Shown here: positions 1-7,748 of the stretch, piece after piece
Numbering within the stretch: the stretch's first letter is position 1
How the letters are laid out: each line of letters opens with the position of its first letter
From: Ktedonobacteria bacterium brp13
GTDB lineage: Bacteria; Chloroflexota; Ktedonobacteria; Ktedonobacterales; Ktedonobacteraceae
Reading direction: 5' to 3'
Assembly (NCBI GenBank): GCA_015099395.1
Contig: AP024096.1
Span: forward strand, 1 to 64,000
DNA length: 64,000 nucleotides
Translations under genes and position numbers: made by a program
The notes under the pieces: model-generated
Databases searched by the model: none
Told to the model about the DNA's origin: nothing
The model's input: the letters and a program-made list of their open reading frames with translations, nothing else

Positions 1-557
1 ATTCCTGATAGGTAATAAGTGCACGGCTCACTATTCTCCATCCTTGATCCAGGTATGTGCTTTAACGCTCTTGTTTTTCTTCGGAAGTAAGAGGGGTTAA
101 GAGGGGTAAAGAGGGGTTAAGAGGGGTAAAGATCATCTCAGACTCATTTGTCGGATCTCAAGAGATGTGTCCGTCCAGTATTCCATTGTTGATGACAACA
201 TGTTGTCATCGCTGTTGAGGGAGGGTTTCTCGGCGAGAAGGAAGACAGTACCTTCCTGTGTCAGTGATCTTCCATGAGCGTGAGAGAGGGCATGAGAGAG
301 GGCATGAGAGAGGGCGCGCGAGCCTAAAAAACCGTGCTGAGAGAAAAAGTGGGATGCGCAGAGAATAGGAGGCAAAGAGAAGCTCCGAAGAGGGAAACTG
401 GGCAAAAAAGAGAGGCCTGTGGAGGTCTGTGGAAAAAAGCTTACCTAAAAAGTATACCTGAAGTGAGCCCAAAAAGCAAGCAGCGCAAAATATTCTTATA
501 GTCTTGATAGCCGTTTTTGTGTGATATTGGTGCATGTAATGAATTTATTGTATAGAT

Positions 558-587
558 TTGACATATACATCATAGATGAAGTATACT
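558..587 (+). promoter_or_regulatory. Promoter of left-arm resolvase copy
   Basis: TTGACA at 558-563, an 18-bp spacer and TATACT at 582-587, about 50 bp before the chosen ATG. It is the mirror of 5012-5041. Confidence 0.7.
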
Positions 588-636
588 CTTGGAAGGAGCA
601 CTGACAGTGGCTATTGAGATGAAAGGGACGGTACGT

Positions 637-2466
637 ATGACGACGCGTTGGCTAGCTGAGCGGATTGATATCCTCCTGGGACAGTTAGCTCCCTTGGGGC
701 ACGGGCAGGAAGAGGAGATTGCGCGGATCTGTGCGCAAGAGATTGCCGCCTGGCGAGCACGCCCTTCTATCAAGAAAGAATCGACCTTACGCAACCCCAT
801 GACCGATACACGCAATGCCATCCGGGAGCGCCTGGCGGTGACTGTGACCAATCGGTGGCTCAATCCGCAGACGCAACAGTATGAACATCTGGCGCTGCAG
901 TATATGAACTTTACGGAGGAAGAGTGGATCCGCATCATGGGAGATAGCCAGGAGCGCTTTCAACGGCGATTGGAGGAGCAGCAACTGCTGGAGCAGCCGG
1001 ATGTGTTGGTGCAGCAGGCGGAAGCGCTGTTACACGGTGAGCAGTGGTATGAGCTTGCGCTGGGGCTGGCGATTGCGACGGGCAGGCGCAGTACCGAGAT
1101 TCTGAAAACAGCGAAGTTGTATCCCAAAACGCTCTCGACGATCACCTTTGAAGGACAACTCAAAAAGCGCGATCTGCTGATGAAGCCGTATGAAATTCCG
1201 ACGCTTGTCCCGGCTGATCTGGTGCTTGCCGCTTGGAAGCGCCTGCGTGCATTGGTTGATTGTTCCACGTTGGAACATGACGAGGTGAACAACCGTTATG
1301 GATCGGTGGTGCGTGCGCTGGCCAATGAACGGTTGAGCGGCCTGATTCCGCTGCGATCGTCCAAAGAATTTGTCACCACCCATTTGAATCGGTGTATTTA
1401 TGGCCGCTTGTGTGTCTATTATTTCGCCCCATCCCATGTCCCTGATATCACCTATATGGCGACCATCTATGGTCATTACTGGTCTGATGGGGAAGAGGAG
1501 GATGTGCAACGCAACTACCAGAGTACCTTGCACTATTATGATTATATGATTGGGGATGGCCATGGACAGGTGGATCGCCGCCAGGGCCTTCGTTTAGGTG
1601 AACCTGGTGTCGAGATCCTGGAGATCTTTCGACCCAAAGAGCCCGTCAAGGAGAAGTCGATGCCAAAGAAACGTGTGGATGATCAACCAACGATGCCGAC
1701 GAAAGGGCATTCAATTGTGCGTTGTACCCCGCAGACTCGCGCACGCTTTGTGCAAGAAGAACGCGACAGGGGGTTCTTTAAGGATCAGAACGGGTTGCTC
1801 TCCCAGTTATTGGATGAGTCAATCCTCTATCGTCAAGGTATGCAACTCCTGCAACCTGCCACTGTGCAGCTTGGGACCGAGAGTTTTCTGCAGACGCTCC
1901 AGGCATTGCTCGAACCTCAGAGAGAACAGGGCATGCTTGATCAGCAGTTCAAAGAGCGCTGGGGGATTTCACTGGCTGAGGTCGATGCGCTCTTTCAGAT
2001 GATCCATGATTCCGGCCATGACAACCCGTTGGCGTATGTGCAAGAGGGCGTCAGCAAGCAACAGAACCTGAAGGCCGGAGCGCAGAAACGTCAGGATCAC
2101 TTCCGGCAGAAAGATTTCTCTCAGATGCCCTACTCACAATTGAAAGATGTGCGAGCTTCCGCTGCGGCTGATGAGCGCATTCGTCGGGCGATTCTGGCCA
2201 TTCAGAAGCATAATCATCGTGCGCAGCCTGTTGATCGGTGGTATATCAATGCGGCTGTGATCAATGGATTGATCAACACGCGGTTTCCCATCATCAATGC
2301 CTACCTGCAAGAGCATCAGCAAGATATTGATACCCATCACCAACTCCTTGGCATTGAGCCCAGATATAACCGCAGTAAATTGGTGCCGGTTGGCGACATG
2401 ATTCAGATCCCTGATCTTCCCGATCAAGAGCAACCCATTCCTGCTGCGACTACACTTCAAGATTAA
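637..2466 (+). CDS. Telomere resolvase (protelomerase)-like protein, left-arm copy
   Basis: This is the mirror image of the 3133-4962 gene and encodes an identical 609-residue protein. If the palindrome is a hairpin read-through, this copy is the same physical gene seen on the other strand and not a second locus. The start is set at ATG 637 because the -10 box ends at 587, so the GGAAGGAG at 591-598 lies at the transcript start; a GGGA motif precedes ATG 637; and the paralogues begin with the same M-x-x-K/R-W-L-x-E-R pattern. GTG 607 is the alternative start. Confidence 0.7.
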   Translation: MTTRWLAERIDILLGQLAPLGHGQEEEIARICAQEIAAWRARPSIKKESTLRNPMTDTRNAIRERLAVTVTNRWLNPQTQQYEHLALQYMNFTEEEWIRIMGDSQERFQRRLEEQQLLEQPDVLVQQAEALLHGEQWYELALGLAIATGRRSTEILKTAKLYPKTLSTITFEGQLKKRDLLMKPYEIPTLVPADLVLAAWKRLRALVDCSTLEHDEVNNRYGSVVRALANERLSGLIPLRSSKEFVTTHLNRCIYGRLCVYYFAPSHVPDITYMATIYGHYWSDGEEEDVQRNYQSTLHYYDYMIGDGHGQVDRRQGLRLGEPGVEILEIFRPKEPVKEKSMPKKRVDDQPTMPTKGHSIVRCTPQTRARFVQEERDRGFFKDQNGLLSQLLDESILYRQGMQLLQPATVQLGTESFLQTLQALLEPQREQGMLDQQFKERWGISLAEVDALFQMIHDSGHDNPLAYVQEGVSKQQNLKAGAQKRQDHFRQKDFSQMPYSQLKDVRASAAADERIRRAILAIQKHNHRAQPVDRWYINAAVINGLINTRFPIINAYLQEHQQDIDTHHQLLGIEPRYNRSKLVPVGDMIQIPDLPDQEQPIPAATTLQD

Positions 2467-2777
2467 TGTTTACTATAACCATGCTGCATCTTCTAAGTAT
2501 GCACTTTAATCTTGAAGTGTAGCAATGTGAGGTGAATAAGTGTACAATAACCATGATGTGCAATGATTATGTCTCTATATCACTACACATATACCTTGAT
2601 GTTCAGTAAGATAGGGGACATTAAGGGTATTATCCAGACAAATAAGGACTAACCACGTGCTACTGTCCACTGTTTGCCTATACATTATCCTTATTGTGCA
2701 CCCACATTACTACACATATGCCTTGATGTTCAGCATGACGGCACCAATAACTTGTCCAGTCAACCGCACACAATACA

Positions 2778-2821
2778 CCATCACGTAATACTATGAATTA
2801 ATTCATAGTATTACGTGATGG
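2778..2821. other. Symmetry centre, candidate telomere resolution site
   Basis: The innermost 22 bp are TACTATGAATT and its complement, flanked by CCATCACGTAA on one side and the mirror on the other. Resolvase targets in known systems are AT-rich perfect palindromes that are cut a few bases either side of the centre and rejoined as hairpins. The exact cleavage positions cannot be read from the sequence. Confidence 0.6.
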
Positions 2822-2865
2822 TGTATTGTGTGCGGTTGACTGGACAAGTTATTGGTGCCGTCATG

Positions 2866-3016
2866 CTGAACATCAAGGCATATGTGTAGTAATGTGGGTG
2901 CACAATAAGGATAATGTATAGGCAAACAGTGGACAGTAGCACGTGGTTAGTCCTTATTTGTCTGGATAATACCCTTAATGTCCCCTATCTTACTGAACAT
3001 CAAGGTATATGTGTAG
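2866..3016. repeat. Subtelomeric 24-bp direct repeats
   Basis: Two 24-bp copies at 2866-2889 and 2993-3016 differ at one position (C or T in the middle) and lie 127 bp apart, between the centre and the resolvase stop. The left arm carries the mirror pair at 2583-2606 and 2710-2733. Such repeats are candidate binding sites for the resolvase C-terminal domain. Confidence 0.8.
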
Positions 3017-3076
3017 TGATATAGAGACATAATCATTGCACATCATGGTTATTGTACACTTATTCACCTCACATTG

Positions 3077-3149
3077 CTACACTTCAAGATTAAAGTGCAT
3101 ACTTAGAAGATGCAGCATGGTTATAGTAAACATTAATCTTGAAGTGTAG
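3077..3149. repeat. 17-bp inverted repeat spanning the resolvase stop codon
   Basis: CTACACTTCAAGATTAA at 3077-3093 recurs in inverse orientation at 3133-3149, where it contains the last codons and the TAA stop of the resolvase gene. The 39-bp loop lies towards the telomere. It may end transcription before the telomere or bind protein; there is no long T-run. The left arm has the mirror. Confidence 0.75.
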
Positions 3150-4962
3150 TCGCAGCAGGAATGGGTTGCTCTTGATCGGGAAGATCAGGGATCTGAATCA
3201 TGTCGCCAACCGGCACCAATTTACTGCGGTTATATCTGGGCTCAATGCCAAGGAGTTGGTGATGGGTATCAATATCTTGCTGATGCTCTTGCAGGTAGGC
3301 ATTGATGATGGGAAACCGCGTGTTGATCAATCCATTGATCACAGCCGCATTGATATACCACCGATCAACAGGCTGCGCACGATGATTATGCTTCTGAATG
3401 GCCAGAATCGCCCGACGAATGCGCTCATCAGCCGCAGCGGAAGCTCGCACATCTTTCAATTGTGAGTAGGGCATCTGAGAGAAATCTTTCTGCCGGAAGT
3501 GATCCTGACGTTTCTGCGCTCCGGCCTTCAGGTTCTGTTGCTTGCTGACGCCCTCTTGCACATACGCCAACGGGTTGTCATGGCCGGAATCATGGATCAT
3601 CTGAAAGAGCGCATCGACCTCAGCCAGTGAAATCCCCCAGCGCTCTTTGAACTGCTGATCAAGCATGCCCTGTTCTCTCTGAGGTTCGAGCAATGCCTGG
3701 AGCGTCTGCAGAAAACTCTCGGTCCCAAGCTGCACAGTGGCAGGTTGCAGGAGTTGCATACCTTGACGATAGAGGATTGACTCATCCAATAACTGGGAGA
3801 GCAACCCGTTCTGATCCTTAAAGAACCCCCTGTCGCGTTCTTCTTGCACAAAGCGTGCGCGAGTCTGCGGGGTACAACGCACAATTGAATGCCCTTTCGT
3901 CGGCATCGTTGGTTGATCATCCACACGTTTCTTTGGCATCGACTTCTCCTTGACGGGCTCTTTGGGTCGAAAGATCTCCAGGATCTCGACACCAGGTTCA
4001 CCTAAACGAAGGCCCTGGCGGCGATCCACCTGTCCATGGCCATCCCCAATCATATAATCATAATAGTGCAAGGTACTCTGGTAGTTGCGTTGCACATCCT
4101 CCTCTTCCCCATCAGACCAGTAATGACCATAGATGGTCGCCATATAGGTGATATCAGGGACATGGGATGGGGCGAAATAATAGACACACAAGCGGCCATA
4201 AATACACCGATTCAAATGGGTGGTGACAAATTCTTTGGACGATCGCAGCGGAATCAGGCCGCTCAACCGTTCATTGGCCAGCGCACGCACCACCGATCCA
4301 TAACGGTTGTTCACCTCGTCATGTTCCAACGTGGAACAATCAACCAATGCACGCAGGCGCTTCCAAGCGGCAAGCACCAGATCAGCCGGGACAAGCGTCG
4401 GAATTTCATACGGCTTCATCAGCAGATCGCGCTTTTTGAGTTGTCCTTCAAAGGTGATCGTCGAGAGCGTTTTGGGATACAACTTCGCTGTTTTCAGAAT
4501 CTCGGTACTGCGCCTGCCCGTCGCAATCGCCAGCCCCAGCGCAAGCTCATACCACTGCTCACCGTGTAACAGCGCTTCCGCCTGCTGCACCAACACATCC
4601 GGCTGCTCCAGCAGTTGCTGCTCCTCCAATCGCCGTTGAAAGCGCTCCTGGCTATCTCCCATGATGCGGATCCACTCTTCCTCCGTAAAGTTCATATACT
4701 GCAGCGCCAGATGTTCATACTGTTGCGTCTGCGGATTGAGCCACCGATTGGTCACAGTCACCGCCAGGCGCTCCCGGATGGCATTGCGTGTATCGGTCAT
4801 GGGGTTGCGTAAGGTCGATTCTTTCTTGATAGAAGGGCGTGCTCGCCAGGCGGCAATCTCTTGCGCACAGATCCGCGCAATCTCCTCTTCCTGCCCGTGC
4901 CCCAAGGGAGCTAACTGTCCCAGGAGGATATCAATCCGCTCAGCTAGCCAACGCGTCGTCAT
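3133..4962 (-). CDS. Telomere resolvase (protelomerase)-like protein, telomere-proximal
   Basis: The predicted 609-residue enzyme would cut the replicated telomere palindrome through a 3'-phosphotyrosine and reseal it as two hairpins. Visible motifs (numbered from ATG 4962) are ATGRR with Arg150, GQLK with Lys176, HLNR with His249 and Arg252, a GH box with His280, and TLHY with Tyr300 as likely nucleophile. Order and spacing resemble the tyrosine-recombinase core of TelK/TelN, which is also about 630 residues long. Residues about 390-600 form a separate C-terminal region shared with the 12370-13053 protein. The stop lies 333 bp from the palindrome centre. No homology search was run, so the family call rests on motifs, length and location. 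Confidence 0.72.
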   Translation of the reverse strand: MTTRWLAERIDILLGQLAPLGHGQEEEIARICAQEIAAWRARPSIKKESTLRNPMTDTRNAIRERLAVTVTNRWLNPQTQQYEHLALQYMNFTEEEWIRIMGDSQERFQRRLEEQQLLEQPDVLVQQAEALLHGEQWYELALGLAIATGRRSTEILKTAKLYPKTLSTITFEGQLKKRDLLMKPYEIPTLVPADLVLAAWKRLRALVDCSTLEHDEVNNRYGSVVRALANERLSGLIPLRSSKEFVTTHLNRCIYGRLCVYYFAPSHVPDITYMATIYGHYWSDGEEEDVQRNYQSTLHYYDYMIGDGHGQVDRRQGLRLGEPGVEILEIFRPKEPVKEKSMPKKRVDDQPTMPTKGHSIVRCTPQTRARFVQEERDRGFFKDQNGLLSQLLDESILYRQGMQLLQPATVQLGTESFLQTLQALLEPQREQGMLDQQFKERWGISLAEVDALFQMIHDSGHDNPLAYVQEGVSKQQNLKAGAQKRQDHFRQKDFSQMPYSQLKDVRASAAADERIRRAILAIQKHNHRAQPVDRWYINAAVINGLINTRFPIINAYLQEHQQDIDTHHQLLGIEPRYNRSKLVPVGDMIQIPDLPDQEQPIPAATTLQD

Positions 4963-5011
4963 ACGTACCGTCCCTTTCATCTCAATAGCCACTGTCAGTG
5001 CTCCTTCCAAG

Positions 5012-5041
5012 AGTATACTTCATCTATGATGTATATGTCAA
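5012..5041 (-). promoter_or_regulatory. Promoter of the telomere-proximal resolvase
   Basis: Reading the minus strand, TTGACA (5036-5041), 18 bp and TATACT (5012-5017). The second resolvase gene has the same boxes with a 17-bp spacer, which supports both calls. Confidence 0.75.
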
Positions 5042-5119
5042 ATCTATACAATAAATTCATTACATGCACCAATATCACACAAAAACGGCTATCAAGACTA
5101 TAAGAATATTTTGCGCTGC

Positions 5120-5196
5120 TTGCTTTTTGGGCTCACTTCAGGTATACTTTTTAGGTAAGCTTTTTTCCACAGACCTCCACAGGCCTCTCTTTTTTG
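5120..5196 (+). ncRNA. Promoter-terminator unit, possible about 40-nt RNA
   Basis: TTGCTT at 5120-5125, 17 bp and TATACT at 5143-5148 are followed at once by a short dyad (AGACC..GGCCTCT) and a T-run ending near 5196. The predicted transcript is only about 40 nt. The same arrangement is found at 24616-24691 and 25889-25966 with changed but still pairing hairpin bases. The left-arm mirror is 403-479 on the minus strand. It could be a small RNA, an attenuated leader, or a promoter guarded by a terminator. Confidence 0.5.
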
Positions 5197-5283
5197 CCCA
5201 GTTTCCCTCTTCGGAGCTTCTCTTTGCCTCCTATTCTCTGCGCATCCCACTTTTTCTCTCAGCACGGTTTTTTAGGCTCGCGC

Positions 5284-5319
5284 GCCCTCTCTCATGCCCT
5301 CTCTCATGCCCTCTCTCAC
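5284..5319. repeat. Three 12-bp tandem repeats
   Basis: GCCCTCTCTCAT occurs three times in a row, the last ending in C. The mirror is at 280-315. In the second unit (about 26037-26055) this stretch is reduced to one diverged copy, so repeat number has changed between copies. Confidence 0.8.
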
Positions 5320-5388
5320 GCTCATGGAAGATCACTGACACAGGAAGGTACTGTCTTCCTTCTCGCCGAGAAACCCTCCCTCAACAGC

Positions 5389-5408
5389 GATGACAACATG
5401 TTGTCATC
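5389..5408. promoter_or_regulatory. 20-bp perfect palindrome, possible operator
   Basis: GATGACAACATGTTGTCATC reads the same on both strands. It is preserved at 26122-26141 in the duplicate unit and mirrored at 191-210. It lies between the resolvase promoter and the end of the VWA gene. A dimeric DNA-binding protein site is likely; the ligand is unknown. Confidence 0.55.
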
Positions 5409-5470
5409 AACAATGGAATACTGGACGGACACATCTCTTGAGATCCGACAAATGAGTCTGAGATGATCTT

Positions 5471-5510
5471 TACCCCTCTTAACCCCTCTTTACCCCTCTT
5501 AACCCCTCTT
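5471..5510. repeat. Four 10-bp tandem repeats
   Basis: TACCCCTCTT and AACCCCTCTT alternate, four units here (mirror 89-128) and two units at 26204-26223 in the duplicate. Confidence 0.85.
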
Positions 5511-5583
5511 ACTTCCGAAGAAAAACAAGAGCGTTAAAGCACATACCTGGATCAAGGATGGAGAATAGTGAGCCGTGCACTTA

Positions 5584-6717
5584 TTACCTATCAGGAATCA
5601 GGCGTACGGCTTCTCCAAATGGCACACTCTCTACGCTGATGCCTCCCGGCGAGAGGACCCAGAGTACGGGGAGAGAGGGCTGATCCGTAGGAAAGACACC
5701 ATAGCCATCGGTCAGGTAGACAGAGACGCTGTTGTGTGACGCATCAAGCGTGGCCTCGACGGTGCGGAAAAACGGTTCGAAGTTGGTGCCTCCGCCACCC
5801 TTTGGCCGGGGCAACTCGACATCTACATTCAGCTCGTATGGACCATAACAGGCAGCATCAGCGTAGTAGAGGATGGCTTCTAGATGAGGATAGGCTCTCA
5901 GAATAGCCTGTACCTCTCCCAGGAACAGGGAGATCTCTTTTCGACCAATCGATCCACTGGTATCGACGGCAATAAAGATGCGCAGTTTCTCGCCAGCGAG
6001 CTCATCCAGGTAGAGACCCTGACCAACAAAGCGACGGTCAAAGTCCTGAAAATCGCTGGGAGTCTGCACCAGAAAGCGCCACAGATAGGCACGCCAATTC
6101 AGTTGTGATGGACTGAGCCGCGTTATTTCACGCTGCAATCCCAATGGGAACATACCATGTCCCAATCCCAGCACGTCGAGCATGGCTTTGCCTTGTTGGA
6201 GGGCCTGTCCCCAGTACTGCTCAAGTTCAGCGTATACATCCGGCGAGAACGCTCCATCGATGGGTTCGAGCAGATCGTCAAACAGGAGATGCAACTTCGC
6301 TTGCAAACCAGGCTGCTCAATGAGCAGAGCATAAATCTCCTCCACACTCAGCTGTTCAAGGTTCTTTTCGCGCAGATGGCCTGCGGGCAAAGCAAAGCCT
6401 TCTTCGGCAAGGATAATACCATTGACCACAATATCGGCGGCAATATTCCAGAGCAACGCATCGCGATTACCACGGCGTAGGATATGAAGCAAGGCAGCGT
6501 GCAGCACCTCGTGCGCGAGTAGACCCAGGCGCTCGGCGGAAGTCAAGCCACGCCAAAATTGCGGATTGATAAAGATATCGCGCCCATCCGTTGCCGCCGT
6601 GCGCTGGCTGGGCGAGGGAATAATGCTGGCGAAGAGCGTGAGGGTCGCGAAAAACGGCGAACGCAAACGTAACTGAATAATCGCCGCAGAGATCTGACGC
6701 TGGAACGTATCATCCAT
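5584..6717 (-). CDS. VWA-like domain protein with N-terminal metallopeptidase-type domain
   Basis: The 377-residue protein has a zinc-metallopeptidase-like HEVLHAALLH motif near residue 90 and a C-terminal VWA fold with the MIDAS motif DTSGSIG near residue 250. This two-part layout is that of DUF2201/VWA-like proteins encoded beside MoxR ATPases, where the ATPase is thought to remodel or load the VWA partner. The start ATG 6717 overlaps the MoxR stop (ATGGATGA) and has GGAGGAGC upstream, so the two are translationally coupled. The substrate is unknown. A near-identical copy is at 26287-27423. Confidence 0.8.
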   Translation of the reverse strand: MDDTFQRQISAAIIQLRLRSPFFATLTLFASIIPSPSQRTAATDGRDIFINPQFWRGLTSAERLGLLAHEVLHAALLHILRRGNRDALLWNIAADIVVNGIILAEEGFALPAGHLREKNLEQLSVEEIYALLIEQPGLQAKLHLLFDDLLEPIDGAFSPDVYAELEQYWGQALQQGKAMLDVLGLGHGMFPLGLQREITRLSPSQLNWRAYLWRFLVQTPSDFQDFDRRFVGQGLYLDELAGEKLRIFIAVDTSGSIGRKEISLFLGEVQAILRAYPHLEAILYYADAACYGPYELNVDVELPRPKGGGGTNFEPFFRTVEATLDASHNSVSVYLTDGYGVFPTDQPSLPVLWVLSPGGISVESVPFGEAVRLIPDR

Positions 6718-7732
6718 GCGAATCGTGCTCCTCCAGCAAAGCCATATACTCCGCAAACATCTGCTGCAACAGCTGATCGCGTTGAACCAGCATCGCCAGG
6801 CGTCCGAGATCATTACGCGCACGTGCCTGACGGAAGAGATCAGTAGCAAAGAGCTGGATCCACTCCTGTCCAGCATTGCTGGCGATCCACTGAAATGCCT
6901 GATAGCTCTCTTGCAAAGACGTAGCGCGTACGGTCAAGGCTACAGTGAGGGCGTAGCGCTCCGATGGCTCTTTGGGAAATGAAATAGGCTTGCTATGGCC
7001 TTGCAAGATCTTCTCGATGTCCGGCAACTGGCTGTAGAGCTTCAGAAAAGCCGAAAATTCTGCAGCTGTACCAGCGCCAACCACATGGGAGATGTCCAGG
7101 CCCACCTTATAGAGCTGACTGGCAATCATCCACGAGCGCGGCGAAGGCCAGGCAGGCTGCAGTGGATCAAGCTTATGGAGCAGAGCAGGGCGGAAAGAAA
7201 GGAATGCAAGAATATGCTCGTGAATACCCTGCCCAAGCGCATAGGATTTAAAACTCTCGAAGTGCGGCTCGGTGGTCAGATGGATGAAACGATTGGCAAG
7301 CGGAGCAGGCATGTCGAAGACAGCTGCGCGATCTTCTTTACGGTTGCCCGCCGCCCACACAAACCAGCGCTCTGGCACCACATAGTTACCCACGCGACGA
7401 TCCAGGATCAGTTGTTGCGCCATGCCCTGCATCGCCGGTGGAGCGAGATTCAATTCGTCGAGGAAGAGAATACCTCGACCCTCGCGTGGCAAAAATTCCG
7501 GCGGATACCAGCGTGATACGCCATGCTCATGGTCAGCAACAGGCAGACCACGCAGATCGGTCGGGGCCAGTTGCGAAAGGCGAAGATCGATCATCTGCAT
7601 CTTATGCGCCTCGGCGGTTTGCGCCACGATACTCGATTTACCGATACCCGGCGCACCCCAGATCATGGTACTGAACATCAGGCGATTCTTGACGAGTTTA
7701 TGCAAAAAGTTCGTAAGTGCTTCTGGTGTCAT
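6710..7732 (-). CDS. MoxR-family AAA ATPase
   Basis: A 340-residue AAA+ ATPase: Walker A GAPGIGKS near residue 25, Walker B FLDELN near 90, and the sensor-1 stretch WAAGNRK. MoxR proteins act as chaperone-like partners of VWA proteins. The start is set at ATG 7732 (MTPEALTNFL), 16 bp after the LRV-protein stop; longer frames would overlap that gene. It forms an operon with the LRV-repeat and VWA genes. The duplicate at 27416 has lost this start codon. Confidence 0.85.
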   Translation of the reverse strand: MTPEALTNFLHKLVKNRLMFSTMIWGAPGIGKSSIVAQTAEAHKMQMIDLRLSQLAPTDLRGLPVADHEHGVSRWYPPEFLPREGRGILFLDELNLAPPAMQGMAQQLILDRRVGNYVVPERWFVWAAGNRKEDRAAVFDMPAPLANRFIHLTTEPHFESFKSYALGQGIHEHILAFLSFRPALLHKLDPLQPAWPSPRSWMIASQLYKVGLDISHVVGAGTAAEFSAFLKLYSQLPDIEKILQGHSKPISFPKEPSERYALTVALTVRATSLQESYQAFQWIASNAGQEWIQLFATDLFRQARARNDLGRLAMLVQRDQLLQQMFAEYMALLEEHDSHG

Positions 7733-7748
7733 TGGAGCTAGCTCGTTT

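Larger units (their letters stand above)
1..5598. repeat. Perfect 5.6-kb palindrome, candidate hairpin telomere (two 2799-bp arms)
   Basis: Positions n and 5599-n are complementary wherever I compared them: the first 19 bases match 5580-5598 in reverse complement, both resolvase genes mirror exactly, and the centre is AATT/AATT at 2796-2803. There is no spacer. Hairpin telomeres of linear phages, Borrelia and Agrobacterium give this picture when a read or assembly runs round the closed end, or when the replicated telomere is still unresolved. The arm reaches base 1, so the window probably begins at a contig end. A chimeric fold-back assembly is the main alternative; the resolvase gene beside the centre argues for a real telomere. 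Confidence 0.9.

Noticed and set aside
206..535. Open frames over the repeat-rich subtelomeric spacer and its mirror (5064-5466)
   Set aside because: They run through tandem repeats, tally with no family and are not kept in the duplicate unit.
1030..1563. Long frames antisense to the resolvase genes
   Set aside because: Shadows of the resolvase coding strand; no RBS or recognisable domain.
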